From a bacterium (lineage in GTDB: Bacteria > Myxococcota_A > Bradymonadia > UBA7976 > UBA1532), in NCBI GenBank assembly GCA_030427205.1, contig JAUHXC010000001.1, positions 1 through 64,000 of the forward strand: a stretch of DNA of 64,000 nucleotides. The letters are read 5' to 3'. Below the pieces are notes generated by a model. That model ran no database searches. It was not told where the DNA came from and saw nothing but the letters and a program-made list of their open reading frames with translations. Position numbers and translations under genes: made by a program. This document shows positions 17,602-25,895 of the stretch, piece by piece (the stretch's first letter is position 1; the number at the start of each line of letters is the position of its first letter).

Positions 17602-18714
17602 TCAGCGAGCGGGCTCCATTTCGGAGGGATCGCAATCGTCGGGGCGAGTCACCGGGTTGCACGCGACCGGGCCAGCCGCCGGAATCTCACCAAACACGTC
17701 GTCGGGATATCGGGTTCCGACGAAGTGGGTCCCGGCCGCTCGGAGGTCGGCGACCATCTGGGGATCGTCGCTGATGCCATGCACCAGATAGCCGAGGGCG
17801 GCGAGTTCACGCATGCGGTCCAACTCTGCCGGCTCGGTTTCAAAGTACCAGGGGTCACCGTCGAACTCCGGCTCGAATGAGAAGATCACCTCATCGCCGG
17901 TGTCCGGGTCTTCGGCCCGGTCAGGATCGCCGATGAGGAACAGCAGTCGGTCGTCGGGATCGAGGCCCCCGTTCTCAAGATAGGCTTCGCGCGCCTCGGC
18001 CCGGTCATTCAGCACTAGCATCACCTTGCCGCGGGTCTCGTCGACTGTGGGCCAGCCGTCCTGGCGAATGGCCTCCCGCAGCGTGGCGTGCTCGCCGCGC
18101 ACGTCAGCCGGGCTCAGGATCCGGTCCCGGCCGAGGGTCAGCACCGCGTCCTCTTCGACATCGTCGAGTTGGAAGAAAAGTCCAGGTGGCGAGTTGAAGC
18201 GCCACGACTCGGCGATCAGGAAGACCAGCAGGGTGTGCTGCGGGTTCTCGTCCATCCACATCTCGAGTTCGAACAGGCAGATGAACCAAGAGGGGCAGAT
18301 CGTCTCGATGTCGAGAGCGTCGCCAACACGCGGTTCGAGGACAATGCCCGCGTCTCGGTCGGGGTCCAGATCGAAGTCGAAGAAGCGGATACCCTGCTCC
18401 CCAGCCTGCTCGACGAGCGGCAGGTGGTAGTAGTCCCGAAACTCGCGATCGAACGGGTTGGTGTTGGTGTGGTAGCTGTTGTTGGTCCCGCGCACCTGCA
18501 TGTGGTTCACGCGCAGCGCGTTGGGGTCGGCGTCGGGGGGTTCGACGTCCGGCGGCTCGGCGTCGAGCGGCCCGATGTCGGGGATCATCCCGTCGGGCAT
18601 GCCGACCGGGACATCGGGGCGCCCGCCGTCCATCGGCCCGCCCTCCATCATGCTCGCCGTCTCGCGGTCGCACCCCAGCGCCGCGAGGATGACGAATAGC
18701 AGCGCGCGTCTCAT
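17602..18714 (-). CDS. PI-PLC-like (calcium-dependent type) lipoprotein, 370 aa
   Basis: The lipobox is FVILAALGC (Cys15). A low-complexity spacer of Pro/Asp/Gly follows to about residue 65. The body resembles the Ca-dependent phosphoinositide phospholipase C family (PI-PLC-C1 type): VNHMQVRGTNNSYH near the N-terminus, a core FFDFDLDPDRDAG, and later GKVMLVLND and GISDDPQMVADLRAAGTHFVGTRYPDD. The family usually has GTHNSYH at the first motif, but here the first His is Asn78, so activity is uncertain. GGAGGG precedes the ATG. It is convergent with the previous lipoprotein gene across 9 bp. Confidence 0.75.
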   Translation of the reverse strand: MRRALLFVILAALGCDRETASMMEGGPMDGGRPDVPVGMPDGMIPDIGPLDAEPPDVEPPDADPNALRVNHMQVRGTNNSYHTNTNPFDREFRDYYHLPLVEQAGEQGIRFFDFDLDPDRDAGIVLEPRVGDALDIETICPSWFICLFELEMWMDENPQHTLLVFLIAESWRFNSPPGLFFQLDDVEEDAVLTLGRDRILSPADVRGEHATLREAIRQDGWPTVDETRGKVMLVLNDRAEAREAYLENGGLDPDDRLLFLIGDPDRAEDPDTGDEVIFSFEPEFDGDPWYFETEPAELDRMRELAALGYLVHGISDDPQMVADLRAAGTHFVGTRYPDDVFGEIPAAGPVACNPVTRPDDCDPSEMEPAR

Positions 18715-18876
18715 CGATCGCCCTCCACGCTGGTCGAGCCAGCGACCAGGATAGGGCGACCCGGCTCAACGTCATCGACCGGGCCCGGAACACCGAATGG
18801 AGCAAGAGCGTCGGCGGATTCGGCCGTCCGAGCCCCGCAAAGCCCCCGGTTGGCCCCCGGTCTGGCCCCGGCGGGC

Positions 18877-19063
18877 CCCCGGCTGCGCCCTGGCCCACGT
18901 CCGGCTCGGCTCTGGTGGGGCTCTGGCACCGCTCTGGCCGAGGTCTGGTGAACTTCTGGCTTCAGTCTGGCTCGGCTCTGGTCGTCCTCCGGTGCCGTTC
19001 TGGTTGCCCTCTGGTGGGAATCTGGTTCGACTCTGGGGGACGTCTGGATGCTCTCTGGCCCGA
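18877..19063. repeat. 11-bp tandem array, about 17 units
   Basis: Consecutive 11-base units share the core TCTGG (consensus N-TCTGG-NNNNN). They run in strict 11-bp register from 18888 to 19063, with one weaker unit before. A period of 11 shifts reading frame at each unit, so it is not a coding repeat. The spacing is close to one DNA helical turn, so the cores face roughly the same side. Confidence 0.85.
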
Positions 19064-19276
19064 CAGTCCGCCACTGCGCCATTTCCGGTGATTTCTGGTC
19101 AGCGCCACGCCGCAGCGAGGGCAGAGGTCCGCTTGACCACCGGCTCATGACCCTGGCGACCCGCCCCCACCCGAACCGGTCCGGCGTCGTCGCCCCGATC
19201 CATGACTGAGACCGCGCGGGGTACCGCTGATCAACGACGACCTGACGTCGACTTCGGGTGTGGCGACATGCTGTGC

Positions 19277-19487
19277 GCATCGCCCCGCGCATCGCCCCGC
19301 GGATCGCTCCGCGCACCGCCACGCGGTCCGTCCCTCGCACCGCCCCGCGCATCGTCCCGCGATCCATCCCGTGCATCGTCCCGCGGTCCGTCCCGCGCAT
19401 CGTCCGAGCATCGCCCCGCGCATCGTCCGAGCATCGCCCCGCGCATCGTCCGAGCATCGTCCGAGCATCACCCCGCGCATCGTGCAG
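19277..19487. repeat. 12/11-bp tandem array, about 18 units
   Basis: Ten 12-base units of the type GCATCGCCCCGC start at 19277. From 19397 11-base units of the type GCATCGTCCGA follow, interspersed with three more 12-base units. Variation is concentrated in the last six bases of each unit. Confidence 0.85.
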
Positions 19488-20053
19488 GGGTCGGAGGCTC
19501 TGGCCGGCTTCATCCGTCGCCCGACTGCGCCCCACGAGCACGGCGCGCAGAACATCGGCACGTTGCCGTCGTGTCCGCGCCGCCTCGGCGTCTACAGCGT
19601 GAGGACGACGCCGCAGAGCCCCGAGGTCCCTCACAGAAGCCGGCGAGCCCAACGAGCTGCTCACGGCTCTCGCTGGGGCCCAGCACGCGCGCGCAGGGGG
19701 GCCAGCACCAGCCCGATCGATGGCAACCATGCCCACGATGTACCGACGGCCCGCATCCGGCCTGCATCCAGCTCGCGTTCGGCACGCGCCATGTCCGCGA
19801 CGGGCATCGAGCTGGCTCGGACGGCTGGCCCGACCGCCTTCGCGTGGACAACACCACCCGTCCTCGGGATCGGGCTCGCCGAGCAGCCGATTCCACTCGA
19901 ATCGGGACCCCACCTGCCCAGATTCGGGCCCGAACGCGCCCTCGAAGACCGTCTCGGGGGCCTCCAGACGGCGCAACGCACCGTTTCGGAGCCCGTGCGG
20001 CCCTGGCCGGGGCCAACTCGACCCCAAAACCCCGTCTACCCACAGGTCGCGGC

Positions 20054-20250
20054 GAGGTTCACGCTGAGGCTTCCCGCGAGGGTCTCCGTGAGGGTCGCAG
20101 CCAGGCTCACGATGAGGCTTCCCGCGAGGGTCTCCATGAGGGTCGCAGCCAGGCTCACGGTGAGGCTCTCCGCGAGGGTCGCCGTGAGGGTCGCAGCCAG
20201 GCTCACGGTGAGGCTCCCCGCGAAGGTCACCCCGAGGCTCGGCTGAGGCT
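20054..20250. repeat. 12-bp array with 48-bp higher-order period
   Basis: About sixteen 12-base units related to GAGGGTCGCAGC. Four different units in fixed order (GAGGCTTCCCGC, GAGGGTCTCCGT, GAGGGTCGCAGC, CAGGCTCACGAT) repeat as a 48-bp block more than three times. In the minus-strand frame this would read as a tetrapeptide repeat (SLTV-SLAA-TLTE-TLAG), but the frame is only 64 codons and has no ribosome binding site. Confidence 0.85.
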
Positions 20251-20625
20251 TTCGGCCCGTAAGTACCTGGAATTACGAGAACGCGCATTTTCGCCGAGCC
20301 TCGCGCGCGATCGCGATCGTGCGCGCACGCGCGATCGGGCGCAGACCAACGTGAGCCCGGCGAATCGGTACCGCGCGGCGCACGACAGAGGGGCCTTCCC
20401 TGCGCCCATCGGCACGTTGGCAACTGCGCGGCATCCGCTCGCCACGCATCGGGCTCGATCGACCAGCCACCGGGCCTTCGGCGGGCTGCACCCCACTTTT
20501 TCACCGGCCGGTAGATGTCTGGTGACAGACCGTGGGCAGGAGGGGGTGGGTACACTACATCCCGAGCCCTCGGACCGGACGCGGCGACGCATCGACTCCC
20601 AGGGCACGCGGCGAGGGAGGCGCGG

Positions 20626-20982
20626 GTGTCGGACAAGCTGCTCATACCCGACGAGGTGTGTGCTCGGCTCCGCATCAGCCGCCGCCACCTGTACCGGCTC
20701 GTCGCTCGCGGCGAGCTGCCGCACCTGAAGGTCTCGAACCGGCTCCGCTTCGAGCCCGAGGCCGTCGACCAGTGGATCGCCGCTCGCCGGCGAGGAGGGG
20801 GCGCCGATGGCGGCGAAGCAGTGGCGCGGGAAGTGGGTCGCCGACTTCACCCTCGACGGCAAGCGCATCCGGCGGGTCAGCCCGGTGCAGACGAAGCGCG
20901 GCGCGGAGGCGTACGAGGCCGAGCTGCGGGTCGGCTTGTCGAACTCGACCGCCTCCTCGGGCCCGAGCCCCCGGCTGAGTGA
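20626..20982 (+). CDS. excisionase-type helix-turn-helix protein, up to 118 aa
   Basis: GTG 20626 follows GGGAGG. Residues 5-55 form a typical excisionase/MerR-like HTH_17 domain: LIPDEVCARLRISRRHLYRL, then GELPHLKVSNRLRFEPEAVDQW. After that the frame runs on for 59 codons inside the integrase gene, where its sequence (RRLHPRRQAHPAGQPG) is clearly an out-of-frame reading of the integrase. The natural stop near 20805 was probably lost, or the tail is tolerated. The protein is expected to help the downstream recombinase excise the element and to regulate it. Confidence 0.75.
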   Translation: MSDKLLIPDEVCARLRISRRHLYRLVARGELPHLKVSNRLRFEPEAVDQWIAARRRGGGADGGEAVAREVGRRLHPRRQAHPAGQPGADEARRGGVRGRAAGRLVELDRLLGPEPPAE

Positions 20983-22003
20983 CTTCGCGGTGCGCTGGCT
21001 CACCGAGCGGGTGCTGGTGCGCAACAAGCCGAGCAGCCGGGTGCGCAAGGAGTCGATCCTGCGGGTCCACCTGCTGCCGGCGCTGGGCTCGAAGCGGCTC
21101 GACGGGATCACGACCCACGACCTGGACGCCTACACCGCCGAGAAGCAGGGGGCGGGGCTGGCGCCGAGCACCATCAACGGGCACCTGGCGGTGCTCTCGA
21201 CATTGATGAAGTGCGCGGTCGAGTGGGGCCTGCTCGACGCCGTGCCGAAGATGCACAAGCTCACGGTGCCGCCTCCCGAGTTCGACTGGCTGCGCCCGGC
21301 CGAGGCCGACCGGCTGCTGGCCGCCGCGCGACCCGAGCCGAAGTGGTCGGCCATGTTCACCGTCGCGCTGCGCGCCGGCCTGCGGCGGGGCGAGCTGCTG
21401 GCGTTGAAGTGGCGCGACGTCGACTTCGACGCCCCGGCCGTCGACGTGCGCCGATCGGTCTACCGGGGCCGTGTGGGCTCGACGAAGGGCAATCGGCATC
21501 GTCGGGTGCCGCTGACGGCCGACGCGGTCGCCGCGCTGCGCCGGTGGAGGGCGAAGGGCGAGCCCAGGCAAGGCTGGGTCTTCCCCGACGCCGATGGCGC
21601 CGTCGAGTGCTGCCCACAGCGGGTCAACGAGGCCCTGGCGCGGCTGCTCGACGCCGCCGGGCTCCGAGCCGTCCGGGTCCACGACCTGCGCCACAGCTTC
21701 GCGTCTCACCTCGTGCTTCGGAGCGTATCGCTGCGGGTCATCCAGCGGCTGCTCGGGCACGCGTCGATCACCACGACCGAGCGCTACGCCCATGTCGCCG
21801 ACGAGTCGTTGGTCGCGGCCATAGCGGCCCTCGAGTGCGAGAGCGCGCGTGATGTCCGCGTCTCGTCGACCACGAAGACCAGGCGGCGATTTCGTCGTCA
21901 TCGGCTCACCCCCACACGGTGGGGGCCACGGCCAGCCCGGTCAGCAACCCCCTACCACACAGGCAGGCGGCGAGGCTCGGGTGGGCAATGCGGCTGTTCA
22001 TAG
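20807..22003 (+). CDS. tyrosine recombinase (integrase), 398 aa
   Basis: All active-site residues of the family are visible: Arg193 in GLRRGELLALKW, Lys227 in STKGNR, His292 and Arg295 in HDLRHSF, His318 in LLGHAS and Tyr327 in TERYAH. An N-terminal AP2-like arm-binding segment (AAKQWRGKWVADFTLDGKR) and a SAM-like core-binding domain (residues 58-150) precede them. It is closely related to the recombinase at 27623; a 32-base stretch (20870-20901 and 27686-27717) is identical. The C-terminal 50 residues are Arg-rich and run 52 bp into the convergent TIR-like gene. It probably integrated the element in which it lies. Confidence 0.95.
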   Translation: MAAKQWRGKWVADFTLDGKRIRRVSPVQTKRGAEAYEAELRVGLSNSTASSGPSPRLSDFAVRWLTERVLVRNKPSSRVRKESILRVHLLPALGSKRLDGITTHDLDAYTAEKQGAGLAPSTINGHLAVLSTLMKCAVEWGLLDAVPKMHKLTVPPPEFDWLRPAEADRLLAAARPEPKWSAMFTVALRAGLRRGELLALKWRDVDFDAPAVDVRRSVYRGRVGSTKGNRHRRVPLTADAVAALRRWRAKGEPRQGWVFPDADGAVECCPQRVNEALARLLDAAGLRAVRVHDLRHSFASHLVLRSVSLRVIQRLLGHASITTTERYAHVADESLVAAIAALECESARDVRVSSTTKTRRRFRRHRLTPTRWGPRPARSATPYHTGRRRGSGGQCGCS

Positions 22004-22800
22004 GGAGAATGTACCCGAGACCGCCCGTCTCGTCTCGGCCCGCTCCATGAGATGCCGACACGCTCCGGTCCCTCGAACCGGCCGAGGCTGCCTGTGGGCG
22101 CGCTGGCGGTGCTGAGCATGGCGCCTTGGTACCTCAGGCGCTGTGGTTCGACGTCTCCAGGGCCAGGACGGCCGGCGAGCCGCGGGGCGTAGTACGTGAT
22201 CGCCGCCGTGATCACGACGACAGCGATCATGGCGAGGAGAAACCGCACGATGCCATTCATGGCCCGGGGCGGCGCCTTCACTGAGGGGGCCGGCCTTCGA
22301 CGCCCCACCGGCTTCGCAGTTGCACGCGGAACGCCATGGCCGCTCGGTGGTATCTGGGCCTCGCCAGAGTCGAGATCGAATGCCGTCGCAGAGCCAGCCT
22401 CGATCGCGCACAGCGTGTCCACCAGCGCCGAGGGGGCCGGCGCAGGGAGTCGGATCGCCTTGAGCCGACGGCTCCCCGTCGGCCGCTCGGCGCCGTCCAG
22501 CAGCACGAGCACGAGCCGCTGTTGGGGGAACTCGCACACCCGGCTGTTCGCGTAGTCGAGCGCGTCCTTCAGCATGGGGGACAGATCGCCCGACACAACC
22601 ACGACGATGACCCGGGCGTGATCGACAGCTTGCCGAACCTCGACACACGGCATGCACGACGGCCGCAACTCGTGGGCCATCGACCACGTCCGGCGACACT
22701 GCCCTGACAACCCGCGATAGACCTCGCCCAACCAGCCGGCGTCCCGCTCATCGTAGAGCAGGGCGACGTGGTGGGGCAGGTATGGCGGACAGGGCGACAC
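21952..22800 (-). CDS. TIR-like domain protein with one TM helix, 282 aa
   Basis: GTG 22800 is the first possible start in this frame. Residues 10-105 have the layout of a TIR domain: a first strand HHVALLYDERD, a helix GWLGEVYRGLS, a second strand-helix VEVRQAVDHARVIVVVVSGD, then ALDYANSRVCEFPQQRLVLVLLD. The Glu in VCEF (residue 90) could be the NADase residue. A basic/Pro linker is followed by one membrane helix (about 183-204, MNGIVRFLLAMIAVVVITAA) and a C-terminal tail of 75 residues. TIR domains in bacteria act in anti-phage signalling or NAD depletion. Its place beside an integrase fits that role. Sequence similarity is modest. Confidence 0.55.
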   Translation of the reverse strand: MSPCPPYLPHHVALLYDERDAGWLGEVYRGLSGQCRRTWSMAHELRPSCMPCVEVRQAVDHARVIVVVVSGDLSPMLKDALDYANSRVCEFPQQRLVLVLLDGAERPTGSRRLKAIRLPAPAPSALVDTLCAIEAGSATAFDLDSGEAQIPPSGHGVPRATAKPVGRRRPAPSVKAPPRAMNGIVRFLLAMIAVVVITAAITYYAPRLAGRPGPGDVEPQRLRYQGAMLSTASAPTGSLGRFEGPERVGISWSGPRRDGRSRVHSPYEQPHCPPEPRRLPVW

Positions 22801-22932
22801 TGGCGGATCCCGACATCATTGCGACGGAGGAATCCTGACGCCACATGTCAGGGGGGTGCCAACGAGGGAGCGAAACGGCTCACTCGTTTGCTGCACATTG
22901 CGGCATCCTTCGATGCGCAAAGCATTGATGTT

Positions 22933-22960
22933 TCTATAAAAATCCGCCCGGCATCCGCAA
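22933..22960 (-). promoter_or_regulatory. possible promoter for the TIR-like gene
   Basis: On the minus strand, TTGCGG (22955-22960) and TATAGA (22933-22938) are separated by 16 bp in the only AT-rich patch between the two minus-strand genes. The -35 element matches only three of six positions, so this is weak. Confidence 0.3.
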
Positions 22961-23041
22961 GGACCCGATGGGGGCCCGAGTAGGGGATGGATGACCGTGT
23001 CAGCCTCCGACCCCCCCGCGACCCCTCGACCCGACGCGGTG

Positions 23042-24334
23042 TCAGCCTCCCGCCCCGCCCGAGCGGCCGGGCCCGGTGGTGATCTCCTCGAGCAGGCGGC
23101 GCAACCGTTCGACCCGCCTCATGGCGGTGGTGCGACGGCTCTTGTCCCTGGACTTCGTAGCCTTACCGGCAGTGCGGAGACCGATTGCCCCGTGCCCGAG
23201 GCCGATGTGAATCCGCTCCCGGGGCAGCGCCAGCCTGATCGAGTCGCCGCCATGCGGTTCGACCGAGGCCGTCGGCAAGAGATGCTCTGCCGCGATGCGC
23301 GCGCCGGCCTGCATCCCGACGCGCCGGCCTTCGAGTTGACCGATGAAGTCTCGCATGCGCTTCTGGTCGGTGCCGTTGCTGTTCCAGTCCATCCCGGACT
23401 TGGAGACCCAGCCGAAGGAGGAACGCAGGCGGGCCGCCGCGAGGTAGAGCAGGTCGATCACGCATGCTTCTTCGGTTGCGTTGAAGTCGGGGGCTTCCAG
23501 GGGCACGTCCCCCCAGCGACCGACGACGAAGCCGTCCTCGACCCCGAAGTGCAGGTCGAAGTGGTCCCAATCACGGAACCAGTCCAGCCCACCCACCGAT
23601 CCTCGGGCCGCACAGGACAGCCGTCGGCGGTCGAGGGCGAACGAGCCGGGCTCGATGAGCTGCGCCGCGTCCAAGACCGCTGTCGCGACCTTGTCAGGTC
23701 GGGCAGGCTCCACGGCGTGCTGAGGTGCCGAGATCCCAATGATCGCATCGTAGGCACGCCCGAACGCCTCACGGACCGCGAGAATGAGGTCGGTCGATCT
23801 CGTGCGAGCCGGCGGCGCCAGCCACAGCAAACAGACCCGGACGCGATCGATCTCGGTCACCCCGATGGCCTCGACCCCGGTCGGCAACGCGCTCTGGCGC
23901 ACATCCGGCAGCATTGTGAGGCCATTGGCCCGAGCCAGGGCAGCGAGGAAGCGCGGGCGCTGCATCCGATACTGCTCGGCGAGATCCGGGCTCAGGCGCT
24001 GCGCCCTGCAGCGGGCCTCGGGGCAAACCGCCCATTCTTCGTCACCACGGGAGACGACCTCCATCCGACACGGCTGGTCGCATTCGCCGCCGAGTTGGCT
24101 GGATGGCAGCGATTTGCGGAGCCTGTGCCGACCGCGAGCCCGCCGAATGAAGCCCCGTGCCTCCAGACAAGCGACGGCATCGGCGCGACCCCTAGCAATC
24201 TCGACGACATCGGTGATCGGCCTGAGCGACCGAGGATGCGCGAACAGATCCCGGGCCAGGTTCAACTCGGCGCGGGCGGCATCTTCACCAGCCCCCACTT
24301 CTCCAGCAACGGCATGATCTCTTCGGCGGGCCAT
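23042..24334 (-). CDS. hypothetical protein with zinc-binding Cys cluster, up to 430 aa
   Basis: This is the second gene of a two-gene unit. ATG 24334 has a GGAGG site 6 bp upstream, but the gene would then overlap its neighbour by 73 bp. GTG 24298 or TTG 24265 (TTGA overlap with the previous stop) are alternatives. The N-terminus looks like a winged helix (ITDVVEIARGRADAVACL), then a CDQPC...CPEARC zinc-binding motif. A mixed alpha/beta domain (VTEIDRVRVCLLWLAPPA) leads to a C-terminal domain including DWDHFDLHFGVEDGF and SGMDWNSNGTDQKRMRDF. No family is recognised. It is probably DNA-binding or a regulator of its partner. Confidence 0.75.
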   Translation of the reverse strand: MARRRDHAVAGEVGAGEDAARAELNLARDLFAHPRSLRPITDVVEIARGRADAVACLEARGFIRRARGRHRLRKSLPSSQLGGECDQPCRMEVVSRGDEEWAVCPEARCRAQRLSPDLAEQYRMQRPRFLAALARANGLTMLPDVRQSALPTGVEAIGVTEIDRVRVCLLWLAPPARTRSTDLILAVREAFGRAYDAIIGISAPQHAVEPARPDKVATAVLDAAQLIEPGSFALDRRRLSCAARGSVGGLDWFRDWDHFDLHFGVEDGFVVGRWGDVPLEAPDFNATEEACVIDLLYLAAARLRSSFGWVSKSGMDWNSNGTDQKRMRDFIGQLEGRRVGMQAGARIAAEHLLPTASVEPHGGDSIRLALPRERIHIGLGHGAIGLRTAGKATKSRDKSRRTTAMRRVERLRRLLEEITTGPGRSGGAGG

Positions 24335-25413
24335 CCGCGCGCCTCCGGCTTCTTGACTTGATGAGACTTGGCGATGAGACGCACCTTGGCCGTCTTCTCG
24401 CGGGGCCGCTTGGCGTCGGACATGTAGTCGAAGGCCAGCGTGGCTTCGGTCACGGTGGGGCCGTCGTGCAGGATGATCCCGTCCTCCAAGCTTTCGAAGA
24501 CATCGTCGCTGGCAACGGAGAACACCGTGCCGTGTCCGTCGCGGAGATGGCCCGCGATGCGCACGAGGCGCGCAGCGGTCACCTGCTCCAGGTCTGCCTC
24601 CGCGATGGCCTGGAGCCGGGCGCGGAACGAGAGGATCGCGCCGAGGTCGACCTCGACCCGCGCGTCGAAGCGCTCCGCCTCGAAGAACAAGCACTCCCCC
24701 ACCCCGACCCGCAGTGCATCCCGTCGCCCGGCGTTGGCCTTCAGGTCCAGGATGCCGCTCTCGGGGTAGTAGACCGCCAATTCGCGGCGCACCGGCCGGT
24801 GCCGCATCACGATGATCTTGCGCTCGCCCGACTTGAAGACCTCGGTCGCCTGCTTGCGCGTCTCGTAGTTCACGAGCAGCGTGAGCGTCTCGGGGTCGGA
24901 GCGGACGTCGACCAGACAGCGTCCGCCGGGATAGCGCTTCTCGTGCTCCCGCTCGAGGTGGGTTTGCAGCGCCTCGGCGATCTTCTCGGGCTCGTCCACC
25001 GGCGGCCCTGGCCGGCCTCGGAATCGAACGCGACCGGTGAGCCGCTTGCACTCCAGGAGGAAGTAGCCGTCCTCGAAGACCTGCTGGTGGAGGACGAAGG
25101 CGAAGAGTGCAACGTCATAGATCCCGTCGAGGCTCTCTGCGGGATGATCGCCCATCAGGCAGATCTTCAGCCCGCGCTCCATAAACAGCTCGATCAACGT
25201 GTCCCGGCCCTGGTGCGTGCACAGGTGGCTGACGCGCTCCAGTTCGTTCCACACCAGAGTGCGCTGCTCAGGGTCGAGAGAGGCGAACCAGTCAGCATCA
25301 TACGATTCGGCGGACAGCAGGCTACGACGCGAACTGACATACGTCCGCATCATCGCTGGCTCGACTTGCCGCAGGAAACGCTCCAGCTTGAGTTCGGTCA
25401 GCGCTGTGGCCAT
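24262..25413 (-). CDS. hypothetical protein, 383 aa, first gene of a two-gene module
   Basis: ATG 25413 is chosen over 25428 because GGGAG lies at the right distance. The soluble protein has an N-terminal helical region (ALTELKLERFLRQVEPAMM, then YDADWFASLDPEQRTLVWNELERVSHLC). The central part includes LKICLMGDHPAESLDGIYDVA. A predicted beta-rich C-terminal half (RPVRRELAVYYPESGILDLKANAG, VGECLFFEAERFDARVEVD) ends in a basic tail. It shares an operon with the zinc-cluster gene (overlap). The family is unrecognised. Placement between two integrases and beside TIR and nuclease genes suggests a defence module. Confidence 0.8.
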   Translation of the reverse strand: MATALTELKLERFLRQVEPAMMRTYVSSRRSLLSAESYDADWFASLDPEQRTLVWNELERVSHLCTHQGRDTLIELFMERGLKICLMGDHPAESLDGIYDVALFAFVLHQQVFEDGYFLLECKRLTGRVRFRGRPGPPVDEPEKIAEALQTHLEREHEKRYPGGRCLVDVRSDPETLTLLVNYETRKQATEVFKSGERKIIVMRHRPVRRELAVYYPESGILDLKANAGRRDALRVGVGECLFFEAERFDARVEVDLGAILSFRARLQAIAEADLEQVTAARLVRIAGHLRDGHGTVFSVASDDVFESLEDGIILHDGPTVTEATLAFDYMSDAKRPREKTAKVRLIAKSHQVKKPEARGWPAEEIMPLLEKWGLVKMPPAPS

Positions 25414-25895
25414 CGGTTCAGCTCCCATCGAGCGGTGGACCGAAGCACGCTATGGCCCGAGCTTCGTGATGGCAACCGGCTGGGCGCAGATGAAACGGAC
25501 GTGTAAGGCGCGGAACCCGTCAACGAGCGTGAGCACACGAGCGGGTGCTCGCCGCGCGCGAAGCACAGGCCCGCGACCACCCCCAGGGGCTCGTGGACTC
25601 GACTCCGCTCTATCGCCGCGGGCTGCCGACGTCGCGGGTGTCGGTCCGCGACAGGCCCGGTGGAGATCGACCCGAGGCGATGGCGTGTAGGCAGACCAGA
25701 TTTCCCGATTGAACCAGGTCGCCGGATCAGCCAGTGTGAGCCCAAGTCTAGGCTGGGAGCCGTATGAATCGGCACGCGACAAGGCAACCACAGGATGCCT
25801 CACATCGAATGCGTCACCAGATCTGGAGGACGCTGACGAACCGAGCCGCGTGGCCTCCGCGCTCAAGAACTCAGCAGGGCCGCGGGAGTCGATAG
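25414..25895. other. intergenic region between divergent genes in the island
   Basis: Open frames here lack a ribosome binding site and any domain. The stretch must carry the promoters for the two-gene module (minus) and the nuclease gene (plus). A short hairpin GAGCAC/GTGCTC lies at 25531-25550. I see no clear promoter. Confidence 0.4.

Larger units (their letters stand above)
18715..20625. other. 1.9-kb region without a convincing gene, rich in short-period arrays
   Basis: Long open frames exist on both strands, but their products are Arg/Pro/Ser/Ala-rich or tetrapeptide repeats forced by the DNA repeats, and none has a ribosome binding site or recognisable domain. The stretch contains the three arrays listed separately. 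It separates the exported-protein cluster from the recombinase-bounded island. Confidence 0.5.

Noticed and set aside
19277..19487. possible CRISPR array
   Set aside because: Units are 11-12 bp with no spacers and there are no cas genes; it is a simple tandem array.
20036..20230. 64-codon frame encoding an xLxx tetrapeptide repeat
   Set aside because: Too short, no ribosome binding site, and the pattern follows from a 12-bp DNA repeat.
18711..20675. 654-codon open frame on the minus strand
   Set aside because: Composed of Arg/Gly/Ala-rich text and repeats forced by the DNA arrays; no ribosome binding site, signal or domain; overlaps the PI-PLC gene start and the recombinase region.
25450..25866. 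138-codon minus-strand frame in the island
   Set aside because: Ser/Arg/Ala-rich without a ribosome binding site; would overlap the promoter region of two divergent genes.
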